Positions 32,041 through 43,641 are shown, counted from the stretch's first letter. The stretch: DNA of 64,000 nt from Adiantum capillus-veneris (GCA_014529385.2 CM043947.1:131275891-131339890), one strand, 5' to 3'. The notes: generated from the letters alone by a model not told the origin. Numbers and translations are program-made.

Positions 32041-32907
32041 TTGCTTTTGAGAGGGCCTGAAGATCATACCATTGATCTGATATCTGGAAGCACGCCACCG
32101 AATCGGCCACCTTATCGTGTGAGCCGAGTACAGAATGAAAAGATTATGAACCCAGTGAAAGACCTCTTGGAAAAGGGTCTTGTCCAGCCTAGTACTTCAC
32201 CGTATTGCTCTCCAATGTTGTTGGTTTTGAAGAAAGACGGATCTTGGAGAATGTGGATCGATTATAGCACTCTCAACGAAATCACCATCAAGAACAGATT
32301 TCCGATTCCTAGGATCGATGATATACTCGACAGGTTACAGGGATCCTCGTGCTTTAGCAGGATTGACTTGAAGAGTGGATATCATCAGATCAGGATAGCA
32401 CCAGGAGATGTCTACAAGACAGCTTTTCGGACGACTTTTGGGTTATTTGAGTTTTTGGTGATGCCTTTTGGCTTAACCAATGCTCCTGCGACATTTAACC
32501 GGATGATGAACAGGATTTTTCGAGAGTACAGGCTATTTGTTGGCACTTTCTTTGACGATATCATTGTTTTCTCCAAGAATGAGGCAGAACACAGAGATCA
32601 TCTGCTTCAAGTCTTTCAGGCATTACGAGATCACACGTTAGTGATTAATGCAAAGAAAAGTGAATTTTTCCTACTAGAGATACACTTTTTGGGACACATT
32701 GTGTTAGTAGCAGGAGTGCGAATGGACCCGGCCAAGATAGAGACTATCCGTGATTGGCCCGATTTGAGGAATGTCCATGAAGTCAGAAGCTTCTTGGGAC
32801 TGTGTTCGTACTACAGGCGGTTCATACGAAAGTTTGCAGAGGTTGCTTCCCCTTTGCATACCTTGACACAGAAAGGAGTACCTTTTCGTGGGGACCCACA
32901 GAGGTGA
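32041..32907 (+). CDS. Reverse transcriptase of element E (288 codons)
   Basis: Gypsy RT with the expected run of blocks: Leu-Lys-Lys-Asp-Gly-Ser-Trp-Arg, a catalytic Asp in Ser-Arg-Ile-Asp-Leu-Lys-Ser-Gly-Tyr, and Phe-Phe-Asp-Asp at residues 170-173. His-Phe-Leu-Gly-His follows near residue 215. The thumb and connection are readable to about residue 285, where one frameshift leads into RNase H. The conserved Cys of the Trp-Arg-Met-Cys block is Trp here. Confidence 0.85.
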   Translation: MLLRGPEDHTIDLISGSTPPNRPPYRVSRVQNEKIMNPVKDLLEKGLVQPSTSPYCSPMLLVLKKDGSWRMWIDYSTLNEITIKNRFPIPRIDDILDRLQGSSCFSRIDLKSGYHQIRIAPGDVYKTAFRTTFGLFEFLVMPFGLTNAPATFNRMMNRIFREYRLFVGTFFDDIIVFSKNEAEHRDHLLQVFQALRDHTLVINAKKSEFFLLEIHFLGHIVLVAGVRMDPAKIETIRDWPDLRNVHEVRSFLGLCSYYRRFIRKFAEVASPLHTLTQKGVPFRGDPQR

Positions 32908-33497
32908 CTGCCTTTCGGACATTGAAAGAGAAATTGACTACGAGACCTATTTTGACTTTGCCGGACTTGCAGAAGTCATTTGAAGTATATTGTGATGCTT
33001 GTGGTCGTAGTTTGGGTGCGGTCTTGATGCAAGAAGGCCATGTCATAGCTTACGAGAGCCGTTTGTTCTCTAGGCTGGAGATGACAGCACAGATCTATGA
33101 GAAAGAGCTTTTGGCGGTTATCCATGCTCTTACTCAGTGGCGGCATTACCTACTCGGAGCGGATTTTATTGTCTTTACAGACCATCAGAGTTTGCGCTAC
33201 TTCTTGTCACAGAAGCAGCTTTCGGAAAAGCAGATGCGGTGGGTGAACATCTTGTCACAGTTCCACTTCGAGATTGTCCATGTGCAGGGACAGAAGAATG
33301 TGGTGGCAGATGCTTTGTCTCGAAAACCATTGGTTCTGGCTATTTCCGCGATACATCATAGGAGCTTCGAGGATATGGTCGATCAGTATGCCACAGATAC
33401 AGATTTTGCAGATATTTTCACACGGATACGGGATGGGGAGATAGTAGCTGGATACTCCCTTCGGGAAGGCTACTTGATGAAAAAGACTATGTTGTGA
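32890..33497 (+). CDS. RNase H of element E
   Basis: Begins in a new frame with the gypsy RNase H lead-in. Catalytic residues are visible as Asp in Tyr-Cys-Asp-Ala, Glu in Glu-Lys-Glu-Leu-Leu-Ala, and Asp in Phe-Thr-Asp-His-Gln. The domain closes with Val-Val-Ala-Asp-Ala-Leu-Ser-Arg near 33307. It continues into the integrase lead-in and stops at TGA 33495. Confidence 0.8.
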
Positions 33498-33509
33498 GTT
33501 ACACAGCCG

Positions 33510-34131
33510 TTGAGGAAAAAGGTTATGACTGATTGCCACTGTCCACCTTTTACGGGTCACCGCGGCATTGCTACCACCATGAAAGGGGTAGAGAGAGATT
33601 TCTTTTGGCAGAGATTGAAGAAGGATGTGGAAGAGTTTGTGCGCAGTTGCTTGGTATGCCAGAAGGTCAAGTTTGACAGGCATAAGGCACAGGAATTGTT
33701 ACAGCCTTTACCCATACCCACCCGCCCCTGGGAAAATATTGAAATGGATTTCATTTTTTTTGATCTCCCGAGAATACAGAATGATCACGATGATTTTCAG
33801 ATTATATGGCACGCCTGAGACGATTGTCTCCGACAGAGACCCCAGATTTATGAGTTTGTTTTGGAAGGCAATTTGGGAGAACATTGGCACGCGGTTGCAG
33901 TTCTCGTCATCGTTCCACTTGCAGATTGACGGGCAATCTGAGATTGCCAATTCAGTGATTTTAGATTTATTGAAGTCTTGTATCTCGCATCAGAAGACTC
34001 AATGGGAAAAGAACTTACCTTTGGTGGAATTTGCCTACAATAACACGATACACTCTTCGACGGGGAAGATGCCATGTGAGATTGTTGAAACTGCTGCGAA
34101 GGTTCCATCCTTCCTGAGCACGAAAGATTAG
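33510..34131 (+). pseudogene. Integrase of element E with core deletion
   Basis: The HHCC zinc region is present, including His in Gly-His-Arg-Gly and Cys-Leu-Val-Cys near 33651. The first catalytic Asp is in Glu-Met-Asp-Phe. About 45 codons of the core are missing near 33785, and the frame changes. The second Asp (Ser-Asp-Arg-Asp-Pro) and the Glu follow. The enzyme should be dead. Confidence 0.8.
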
Positions 34132-34701
34132 AAATTTGAAGCGGATGAATATTCGCGAGATTTGGATACGGCTTTTGCCAAGGTTCGCGAGACTTTGCAG
34201 GAGTCTCAAGAACGACAGAAAAAGGCAGCGGATCGCCATCGTCGCGACTGGAAAGTGAAGGAGGATGATTGGGTGCTCTTTACTTTTGAGAAGGCACGCC
34301 TAAGAAAGAAATAGGGAAAGGAGAGGCTTTTTCCAAAGCTTAGTATGTGATACTACGGACCTTTCCAGATTACTGACAAGATAAATGATGTCTCCTTCCG
34401 ATTGGAACTGCCAGATACTTGGAGGATTCATAATGCATTGCATGTGAGTCTCTTGAAACCTGTTAAGGGTGATGTGCCTGATGATGGGGAGCCTGATGAG
34501 CAACCCGAAGTGGAAGAAAACGAGGAGATCCTTGTTCCTGAACAGATTTTGGCACATAATGATACGAAGAAGGGTAAAGTCCGAAGGCGGTTCTTGGTTA
34601 AGTTCAAGAATTATCCTGCACTTGATGCGAAGTGGATGGAGGAGGAGGACCTAGCAGATACTCCTCAGATTGTGAAACTTTACCTCGATGTTTTGGTTTA
34701 G
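34132..34701 (+). pseudogene. Integrase C-terminus and chromodomain of element E
   Basis: The GPY/F-type region, with Gly-Pro-Phe near 34357, is broken by stops at 34129 and 34312. From 34402 a clean frame of 99 codons ends in a chromodomain. It has Glu-Gln-Ile-Leu, then Phe-Leu-Val-Lys-Phe-Lys-Asn-Tyr-Pro and a Trp-Met-Glu-Glu-Glu helix. This domain is thought to steer integration to heterochromatin. Confidence 0.8.
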
Positions 34702-35286
34702 CATAGTCTACTCCAAACGGAACCCAGAAACTCAGCTTGGCCGAAGATCTGGTGCAGTGGGATGCACAAGAGGGGAGTTACTCCGCTCCTTTGTCAACAG
34801 ATGCCTCGATTTTGATACTAAAGTCACTGATGTCTCTTTGAGCTTCAGGGATACTGAGAGCTGACAGTATTCTGCCGGATGACTTTATGAAATGGAATTC
34901 CTGATTATGACACTGATTTGTTCTTGACTTCTTGTGAGTGCAGGAACTGATAGCCGAAATGACTGCAGCATTTTGGTCTACTTGATCTCGAATAGACATG
35001 GTTGCAATAGGGGTTAGTCAATCGGACATCGATGAGGTCCCGATTGGACCTAGATGTGATTGCTAGCTACATTGCCGATAAATCATGGTCTAAGATTCGA
35101 ATGAATGTTGAATGTCATGTGATGTCCTGTGATGTCGTGTGATGTGACTGTCGATTTTGTACATGTGCTAGATGTGTGTTCCTAGTACGTAGGTACTAAC
35201 AGTCAGTGTCTGCTAAGACGGTTTATGGCTTTTGTCGGTTTTGCAGGCGTAATCGCGGTCGATTACAATGCTTTCAAGAGGGGGGT
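34702..35286 (+). other. 3' untranslated region and polypurine tract of element E
   Basis: No gene is seen. The purine tract TTTCAAGAGGGGGG at 35271-35284 abuts the 3' LTR. The same tract occurs in element C at 56481-56494. Confidence 0.7.
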
Positions 35287-36262
35287 ATGTCACAAAGTGA
35301 TGACGTGGCGGACAGCAGAAACCCTAAAATTCTGCCAAAAACCCTAAAATTCCTGCAAACCCTAATTTTTGTCAAAACCCTAAATTCCGGAAATCGCGGA
35401 GGCGGATTATTAATTTTTTTTTTTTTTGCAAAATGATGAGCGACGCGAATTTTGCTTTTGCTTTTTTTGATAAAAAAGAGAAAAGACTCTCTAAGAGAGA
35501 GAGAGAACTGATGCTTTTGATTTTAAAAGCTTTTGGGGCTCTGCTTTTGGGCATCCCTTGTAACCTTTAAATTAGTGGTGGGGGCCTCACTTCTCAGGGC
35601 ATCTGGACGCAGAGTCTGAGAGTGAAACCCTAACCGCTCTCTTGTACTTTGATGAATGATTAATATAAAAAGAAATACCGAAAGGGGCGCCAGTCTTTGG
35701 GGCCAATATCTCTAGGCACGGAACTCAGCCGGGCCAGTGCAAATCTATTGTGATCTGTGAATTGTTTTGAAGTGGTTATTTGGTGCTGTCGCGGTTGATT
35801 CTTGACTTGGAGTGTCCAAGTCTGTTACATACATACCCATGCAATCTCATCCAATTTGGAATATTCAGTGGTTAGCACATCACAATGCACACAAATGCTC
35901 ACATATGCATGTTACAAGAAACAACGAACAGCGTTGCTAAGCACTTCCCCGGACAAACGGTCTGCGGTTATGAAGCTACTCAACGACTACCTTGTCGCTC
36001 CCCCCGCAAATAACCTAAAAAGGTCCGGGCCATGAGTTCAGAGGACTAGTACAACCAAACGCTCCCCAGACTGCAGCCTGCGTCGCTTGGAGGCTCAAGC
36101 ATACAACCAAATGCTCCCCAGACATCGGTCTGCGTCGTTCGGAGGTTTTCTAGCATACAACGGAACGCTCCCCAGACATCGGTCTACGTCGTTCCGAGGT
36201 TTTTGAACATACAACGAAACGCTCCCTAGACATCGGCCTGCGTCGTTTCGAGGTTCATATAA
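35287..36262 (+). repeat. 3' LTR of element E, with a 52-54 bp tandem repeat
   Basis: Starts TGTCACAAAG after the polypurine tract. The shared LTR block is at 35672-35707. Near its end a unit containing GCTCCCCAGAC and CTGCGTCGTT repeats four times, starting at 36051, 36103, 36157 and 36211. Only two of these units survive in the 5' LTR. The exact right end was not resolved. Confidence 0.8.
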
Positions 36263-36460
36263 TACCAAAACATCATTTCTCACTTCTTCACCCGGGAGTA
36301 AAATCACCAATCAATGAAACCAATATTAAAACCATAGTCAAACAGTTCAAATTGGCACCAAGACAGGTTTAAAACAGATAACATCCATTCCAAACAAATT
36401 TCAAGTAATACTTTCTCAAACACTGTTTAAAAGTATCTAACTATAAAACAACTAGAGAGT

Positions 36461-38083
36461 TCATTCAGGGTTTTGTTCGGACAACCGAACTTTGAGGACG
36501 ATTGGCTTGCCCTTCTGCATCACAGTGATGGTTCGTTTCCAATCCTGGAGAGTCGCATCATTCTTGTCGTGCCAGGGCATGCCCAAGAGAACGTTGCAAT
36601 TGCCCAACTTCATAATGTGGAAATCGGCTTTTCCATGATAATCTTGGATAGTCACTGGAAAAGCACCAATGAGCGGTATCACTTTCTGAGTTTGCCTCGT
36701 GGCCAGCTCAACTTCAATTTATCCACCCTCGGCATCATAATTAAAGTGCATTTGCTTCAAGAATTCTGGATGGATGAAGTTCTCTGTAGCTCCGGGGTCA
36801 AAGAAAATAAGGGCTTTCAAGCTGTTGACTTTGCCATATGCTTAACACAATTCATTTGTACTTTCAAGCCGTATGCCATAGATATCAGAGACTAGTCCAA
36901 TGGTGGGTCTAGCCCTCTTAGCTGGAGGTGGCCCTGGGGATCTGTCTTACGTGGGAACATAAGTGCTATGAGGATGTTGAGGCTCTCTTAGGATATATAT
37001 TGAACTTATGCCTTGTTTCGAGACATTCGAAGCATCGGCCTTCTTGTAAGAAGGTGTCTCGTTGACGGTGTGTCAGACGAGGCTGGTTCTCACGGGATTC
37101 CGGAGAATTTGTTTGTTGTTGCCGGGAGTTCTGGTTAGTGACCGAAGTTGCTTCCGTGGTAAACTCCAATTTTCCTTTCATCATTTTATAGCCTACTGCG
37201 GCATGGTCCATAAGTTCTTGCATGGTTGAAACTTACTTGGACAAACAATATTCTTGCAATGGTGATGGCAGTCCAATGGTGTAGCGCTCGCACTGGTCCT
37301 CCAAGGGAATGAACTTAAAGGAGGACACCGGAAGGTAAGACGTCAAGAAACCTTTGGTTATAGTCCTCCATGGTCTCTGTGGCAAGCATTTTCACGTTGC
37401 CCCATTCTGACCCAATTTGGACTTCGAAGAGGGAAATCATATAACTGCTTGCAAAGACTGTCTTGAAAGCTTGCGAGGTCCTTGGAGCATGCGATTGTGT
37501 CGCGATTGAACTCCACCACTATTGTATAGCATTATCTTTAAGAAATCCAGTTGCTCGAGAAATCGTGGAATCTTTTGTATAGTTCCCCAAAGCATAGATA
37601 TTGTCGAATTGCTGTAGGAACTGCATTGCTTTCTTCCGATCTTTCACCTCTGAAAAAGTGAAATTTGACTGCCGTGTCGCCATCCTTGAAATGTTTGGGT
37701 TGGTTAGGCGTGTATCCCGGGTACGGATAATAAGGGTATCCATATGGGCTCCAACCATTGTAGCCCGGTGGCGGTGGTGGTGGGGGCAACAACGGTTGCA
37801 TTAGATCAGGGTCAGATGGCTGCACCATATGAAAACTTCCCCGATCGGAACAGACGGCTGGGAAGGTTGCCGGTTGGAAGCTCTCGTACTTTCTGGTGTC
37901 GGAGGAGGAGGTACCACCCGAGGCATCAGAGGGGGTAACATGTAATTCAAAAATTGTTGAAAACTTTGCAGCATCGGAAGATTTTGCTGAGGATGCCGCG
38001 AAAGAATGTCGTGAAGCTCGTCGAGAAGAAACTGCAAATATTCTGCTGAATCTATGAACTCCATGTCTTGGGTTCTTTATGGC
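36461..38083 (-). pseudogene. Gag and protease of element A
   Basis: On the minus strand gag starts at about 38064 with Pro-rich and Gly/Tyr-rich stretches. A gypsy gag core follows near 37519-37700. A damaged zinc knuckle near 37010-37060 has its last Cys as Tyr. The protease has Phe-Phe-Asp-Pro-Gly-Ala near 36800 and Leu-Leu-Gly-Met-Pro-Trp near 36575. Asp-Pro-Gly is a known variant in some plant gypsy lineages and occurs also in element C. Several frameshifts and stops are present. Confidence 0.75.
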
Positions 38084-38640
38084 TTATGCCTTGTAAGAAA
38101 TCCCGCTCCTCGAGAAATCTTGGATTCTTCGTTATAATTCCCCAAAGCATAGATGTTGTCGAATTGCTGTAGGAACTGCATTGTTTTCTTCCGATCTTTC
38201 ACCTCGGAAAAAGTGAAAATATTTGACTGTTGTGTCGCAATCCTTGAAATGTTGGGTTGGTTAGGCGCGTATCCCGGGTACGGATAATAAGAGTATCCAT
38301 ATGGACTCCAACCATTGTAGCCTGGTGGCGGTGGTGGTGGGGGGCAACAACGATTGCACTGGATTAGGGTCAGATGGTTGCTCCATATGAAAACTTCCCG
38401 ATCGGAAAAGACGGTTGGGAAGGTTGCCGGTTGGAAGCTCTCGTACTTTCTGGTGTTGGAGGAGGAGGTACCACCTGAGGCATTAAAGGGGGTAACATGT
38501 AATTCAAAAATTGTTGAAAACTTTGCAGCATTGGAAGATTTTGCTGAGGATGCCGTGAAAGAATGTCGTGAAGCTCATTGAAAAGAATCTTCTGAATCCA
38601 TGAACGCCATGTCTTGGGTTCTTTATGGCTTATGCCCTGT
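37540..38640 (-). repeat. Tandem duplication, about 555 bp, of the gag start
   Basis: Matching text such as CCCCAAAGCATAGAT and GGAACTGCATTG recurs 555 bases apart (37541 and 38096 onward). The copies differ at several per cent of sites, so the duplication is not recent. Confidence 0.8.
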
Positions 38641-38828
38641 AAGATAGAGCGGTGAAGAGACGCGAGTGCGCCCGCTGCGCGACGAAGTAAGGGTGGGAGT
38701 TGCTAATAAGTCCAGGGTCGGGACCCGAAGATACTTCAAATAAGATTCCAATAGACTTTGGAAGCGCTGGTTTGCTATGTTTGCTCTTTTGTAGGACCGG
38801 TATGCTTTCAAAAAAGCGTACGCCTGAT

Positions 38829-38840
38829 GCTCTGATACCA
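38829..38840 (-). promoter_or_regulatory. Primer-binding site of element A
   Basis: Minus strand TGGTATCAGAGC, one base from the 5' LTR. Confidence 0.85.
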
Positions 38841-39433
38841 CTGTCACAAGACAGGCACCGCTTGCCAATAGAAAAGAACAAACTGAACAATTTTTTAGCA
38901 CTTCAATAACAACTGAAACTGAAAGAGAGAGAGAGCATACGCAATACGGAGTGGCGGAATTCCACCTCAGAGGTATTGGCCCCAAAGCTTGCCCCTTTCG
39001 ATATTTCTTTATATTGCATCAACACAATACAAGCCGGTACTCCACGCTCTGCACCTTCTTCTAGAAATGTGTTAGAGAATGAGCCCTAGCCTCAAATTCA
39101 AAAGCCCTAGGCCCAAAAGTAGTTTACATGAAAAGCCTCTCAAAAGCATCTGGTACAAACATATCTGGCCCAAAAAGGAGTCAGCGTGATTTACGAAAAT
39201 CCGTACAACTGCCACCTCAGCACAGCCAACGCAATCTGCGGAAATCCGTATAGTCTGCAACGTTAACAACGCAAAATCTGAAAATCTGTACAGTTCTGCC
39301 ACGTCATCAGCTCCATGTGTGTGTGTGTGGGTCCTCCTTTATTTTATTCTCTTGTTTCACTTGTGCCCCATGGAACGGGGTCCCATGAGTTGGTAGGAAC
39401 TTCTTCTTCGTCTGCTTATTCTTAGGGTTTAGG

Positions 39434-40563
39434 TGTCACGTGACACATCCCAACCCTATGTGTCCGTGGACAAGCTACACCACAGCAGGGTTGAGTCAGT
39501 TCAGTCAGTATAGATTTAGCAGTGATCTGGCACTTTTGTGAGTCTATTCGTAGACCGTGCATGCCCAGTCACTTAGCATAGATGCATATCCTCCGGTTGC
39601 ACACAGCATGAACATCGGAATTCCCATCAGAATCCATTCGCATCAGTTAGGGGAATTTTCCAGTGCATTTAGCCTATTTTCCTATTTATTGGGATTTTCA
39701 CTTATTTTTAAGTGACTTTCCTACAAAAGTAGGTAGGGCAATTTTGCTAAGTTTCTATATAAGCAAACCCAAGTTAGCACTAAATGGCAGAACAGGTAGC
39801 AGGAGCACCTTGCTCAACAGGCAACTTCTCAGCAAGACCAACCCCCGCGACTACTGTGGCGTTTTCTCCATAGAAGACCTAGCGTTTTTGCATCAGATCA
39901 GCCTTGGCGATTTGTGCACAACAGATCAGCCCCAGCGTCATCACGACACAGTAGATCAGCCTAGCGTTTTTGCATTTGCAGAACCCCGGCGACAGAAGGA
40001 CCAATTTCAGCACCTGGCGTTTTTGGATTTCAGCAGCAAATTAAGACCGGCATTATTCACCTAAAGTGTAGCAGATTCAGCCCGTAAAGACCATCAGTTT
40101 TCAGCCCTAAGAAACCTCATTTTTCAGCCAAGAAAACGCAGCCAAAACAGTCATTTTCAGCCACCGAAATAGTCCCGAAATTCAGCGATTAGAAGATCTC
40201 AGATTTCAGCCATCGTCATCGTCATCGTCGTCCTCGTCACTGTCGTCGTCATCGGCATAGACCAAGTTGCATAGTCCATTGCATACGCATTGTACACCTT
40301 TGTGCAATCAAAGAATAGACCACTCTCGCCGACGAGAGTGGGGCCTTCGGAGGAGGGTTTTACAACCTCTCGGTGTCGTATCTCTTCTCTCTCCTTCTCT
40401 CAGTCTCATTCACTTGCACGCACAATCCACTCACTTTGTTCATGATCATAGCACTCTCCTTAAGTCGGAAGGCTCTCTCCTTTCCTAAGAACTAAAAGGA
40501 ACCTTGAGCAATAAAGATCACTAATCTTGAGAAAATACAACATTCATTCCGTTGCACCTAACA
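39434..40563 (+). repeat. 5' LTR of element G (1130 bp)
   Basis: TGTCACGTGACA start (itself a perfect palindrome) and CACCTAACA end. It contains a CGT/CAT triplet run near 40208-40258 and repeated phrases of TTCAGCC and AGCGTTTTTG. Confidence 0.9.
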
Positions 40564-40564
40564 T

Positions 40565-40576
40565 TGGTATCAGAGC
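40565..40576 (+). promoter_or_regulatory. Primer-binding site of element G
   Basis: TGGTATCAGAGC, one base after the LTR; perfect initiator-Met match. Confidence 0.9.
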
Positions 40577-41057
40577 TTTGGAAGTGTTCTGCATTACTCA
40601 AGGAAAGAACCACAAGAACCACAAGAATTTTTTTTGCTTGTTGCGATCGCACGAACCCAAGTTTACTTGGGCGTGGCGATTCCTACTCGTGTTTTGTTGA
40701 AGAGTGATAGGAATCCCAAGAAAGAAGGGCTTGTCAAGCCTCCCCTTGTGTCTCTTTTCACTCATTGAGAGCGGACCGTGCACTTAGCGGCCGGCCAATC
40801 GACTTGAGGTGGGAAAAAGCAACCTTGGTGTGAGCGCAAGGCCGCCAAGGGGTGCACTGCAGAAAAGGGTAGAACTCGGGTGAAGAGAAGATCCTTCTCC
40901 AACGCGATTTGCAAGCGAAAGAACACCTCAAGAACCTCAAGAACCCAAGACCCCCAAGAACCCAAGTTCCTCGTGAACTTCAGAACCCAGGACCCTCAAG
41001 CACCCAAGTTCATGTGAACTTAAGAACCCAAGACCCCCAAGAACCCACGACTTCAGA

Positions 41058-42248
41058 ATGATCATCACTCGAAGCGGAATGGATACTTTGCTTGGAAGTG
41101 ATGAGCATGAGAGAGGCGAACAAGAATTTTCCCCACCAGGAGGTTTTTTCGACCCTTCCCCATCTAAGACAAAGATTGCACTAACTCCTATGGAGGAGTT
41201 GGACCAAGAAAGAGAAGCAGAAAGAAAAGCCTACGAAGAAGATATGGCAGCCATCGAGCGTAAGTATCAAGAAAGAAGGGCAGCCATAGAAGCAGAATTT
41301 TATCGCGAGAACAAAGCACAAATGCAAGAGTTATTGCGACTCTTTTCTCAAGCTCAGGCACAGATGCAACAGAATCGGGAAAAGGAGACTCTCTCAGTAT
41401 CTTCTTCTCCAAAGCATGATACACAGGATTTGCATGATGATTTGGATGACAAAGATAAGCATGATGATTTGAATGATATTGCTAAGCATGATGATTTGGA
41501 TGCCAATGACAAGCATGATGATTTGCATGATCAAGATGTGATTTCTCACAAGTATGATGAGTTGCATGAAGATGATGTGATTGTTCACAAGGATGATGTC
41601 TTAGTGGATGCTTTTCCTAGCGAAACTAACCTTGCAGATTCGATCAATCACGAAGATCCGATCTTGGCTTTCGAGTCGAGGTCCAAAGAACCCCCACAGG
41701 ACAATTCGATCATTCAGGACGAACCGATCTTGGGTCTCGAGCCTTGGTCCAAAGAGCCGTTACAGGAAGTATTATGTGTTCGCATGATTGATACGCACGC
41801 ATTGTTCGAGTGTTTCATTCGTGACGGTTTCCTGTATTTTAGTCAGCATCGTTATGTGATCCCTTTTTCTAGGCATGAGATATTGTATGTTGAGCACGTT
41901 TCTCTCATGGATGAGCACGAATGTATGCGGATTGTTCATGAAAAGTTGAAAAATTTGTATGTCAGGAAGTCACATTCCATGTCTCTTCCGTGGCATGACA
42001 TAGTTTCCGAAAGAGCACATGATAGTATGAGCACCAAGCATGGGCATTTCCATTGTGATTTGCCACAGTTGATTGATTTCGATCATACAGAAAAGATTCG
42101 ACCTCATTGTTTGCATGTGTTTGATGAATGGGTTGTCACTCCGTCTCTATGTTCATCTACATTGCATACACAGTCTTTGAGGAAGACACGATTTTTTGCC
42201 TTCACTTTACATGGAATAGGTATGTTCATGGTTTTGTGTTGGAGATGA
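41058..42248 (+). CDS. Element G fusion ORF (396 aa): gag-like start joined to an integrase-side segment
   Basis: Residues 1-35 match the gag start of element F (58923 downward). Residues 45-115 form a charged Glu/Arg/Gln-rich likely coiled coil. Residues 120-190 hold a degenerate repeat of Lys-His-Asp-Asp-Leu type. Two copies of an Asp-Pro-Ile-Leu...Ser-Lys-Glu-Pro unit follow at about 205-245. In F this lies right after the RNase H end. From about 250 the sequence matches the F segment at 57147-56899, in the place of the integrase N-terminal region. Protease, RT and most RNase H are absent. No stop interrupts it, suggesting selection or youth. Function is unknown; a chaperone or packaging role is only a guess. 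Confidence 0.75.
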   Translation: MIITRSGMDTLLGSDEHERGEQEFSPPGGFFDPSPSKTKIALTPMEELDQEREAERKAYEEDMAAIERKYQERRAAIEAEFYRENKAQMQELLRLFSQAQAQMQQNREKETLSVSSSPKHDTQDLHDDLDDKDKHDDLNDIAKHDDLDANDKHDDLHDQDVISHKYDELHEDDVIVHKDDVLVDAFPSETNLADSINHEDPILAFESRSKEPPQDNSIIQDEPILGLEPWSKEPLQEVLCVRMIDTHALFECFIRDGFLYFSQHRYVIPFSRHEILYVEHVSLMDEHECMRIVHEKLKNLYVRKSHSMSLPWHDIVSERAHDSMSTKHGHFHCDLPQLIDFDHTEKIRPHCLHVFDEWVVTPSLCSSTLHTQSLRKTRFFAFTLHGIGMFMVLCWR

Positions 42249-42510
42249 TTTCAGGAATTTTCAGCCATGGAGATTCTTGAAGACGAAAGAAGCAGGACTG
42301 TAGACGAAGTTGAAGCATCGAAGGAGCCACAGAAGACTTTGAGTCGCTTTCGGCGCGGCCCAAAGAAGCAAGCGTTGCAGACCTTTATGAAGTTCAAGTA
42401 CCGCACGACCCACACATCAGAGTGGGCCGACGAAGAGTCCCTTCCAGGATTCCGCATGCTGGTGGCGATCTCCCTCGACTCCATACAGTTCGGTACGAGT
42501 ACCTCACTTT

Positions 42511-42523
42511 GAAAAGGAGGGGA
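42511..42523 (+). promoter_or_regulatory. Polypurine tract of element G
   Basis: GAAAAGGAGGGGA directly before the 3' LTR; primer for plus-strand DNA synthesis. Confidence 0.8.
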
Positions 42524-43641
42524 TGTCACGTGACACATCCCAACCCTATGTGTCCGTGGACAAGCTACACCACAGCAGGGTTCAATCAGTTCAGTCAGTT
42601 TAGATTTAGCAGTGATCTGGCACTTTTGTGAGTCTATTCGTAGACCGTGCATGCCCAGTCACTTACCATAGATGCATATCCTCCGGTTGCACACAGCATG
42701 ATCATCGGAATTCCCATCAGAATCCATTCGCATCAGTTAGGGGAATTTTCCAGTGCATTTAGCCTATTTTCCTATTTATTGGGATTTTCACTTATTATTT
42801 TTAAGTGACTTTCCTACAAAAGTAGGTAGGGCAATTTTGCTAAGTTTCTATATAAGCAAACCCAAGTTAGCACTAAATGGCAGAAGAGGTAGCAGGAGCA
42901 CCTTGCTCAACAGGCAACTTCTTAGCAAGACCAACCCCCGCGACTACTGTGGCGTTTTCTCCACAGAAGACCTAGCGTTTTTGCATCAGATCAGCCTTGG
43001 CGATTTGTGCACAGCAGATCAGCCCCGGCGTCATCATGACACAGCAGATCAGCCTAGCGTTTTTGCATTTGCAGAACCCCGGCGACAGAAGGACCAATTT
43101 CAGCCCCTGGCGTTTTTGGATTTCAGCAGCAAATTAAGACCGGCATTATTCACCTAAAGTGTAGCAGATTCAGCCCGTAAAGACCATCAGTTTTCAGCCC
43201 TAAGAAACCTCATTTTTCAGCCAAGAAAACACAGCCAAAACAGTCATTTTCAGCCACCGAAACAGTCCCGAAATTCAGCGATTAGAAGATCTCAGATTTC
43301 AGCCATCGTCGTCGTCGTCGTCATCGTCATCGTCATCGACCAAGTTGCATAGTCCATTGCATACGCATTGTACACCTTTGTGCAATCAAAGAATAGACCA
43401 CTCTCGCCGACGAGAGTGGGGCCTTCGGAGGAGGGTTTTACAACCTCTCGGTGTCGTATCTCTTCTCTCTCCTTCTCTCAGTCTCATTCACTTGCACGCA
43501 CAATCCACTCACTTTGTTCGTGATCATAGCACTCTCCTTAAGTCGGAAGGCTCTCTCCTTCCCTAAGAACTAAAAGGAAGCTTGAGCAATAAAGATCACT
43601 AATCTTGAGAAAATACAACATTCATTCCGTTGCACCTAACA
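42524..43641 (+). repeat. 3' LTR of element G (1118 bp)
   Basis: Nearly identical to the 5' LTR. The clearest differences are the length of the triplet run and a three-base insertion near 42796. Confidence 0.9.

Larger units (their letters stand above)
29986..36262 (+). mobile_element. Element E: chromodomain gypsy element (chromovirus)
   Basis: The order is LTR, gag C-terminal part, protease remnant, RT, RNase H, integrase, chromodomain, polypurine tract, LTR. The start and the second LTR start (35287) are clear. The right end is approximate because no target duplication matching the left flank (TACAT) was found. The two LTRs are nearly identical over 840 bases, so it is young, yet it carries deletions and shifts. 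It lies inside element A. Confidence 0.8.
39434..43641 (+). mobile_element. Element G: young non-autonomous gypsy-type element, 4.2 kb
   Basis: Near-identical LTRs, a perfect primer site, a polypurine tract and TTAGG duplications (39429-39433 and 43642-43646) define it. The 1.96 kb interior codes for one 396-codon ORF only. Its LTR family also occurs as solo LTR H and in element F, so a source of proteins existed in this genome. It sits within element A's 5' LTR. Confidence 0.9.

Noticed and set aside
36473-36895. 140-codon plus-strand ORF
   Set aside because: Antisense shadow of the element A protease on the minus strand.
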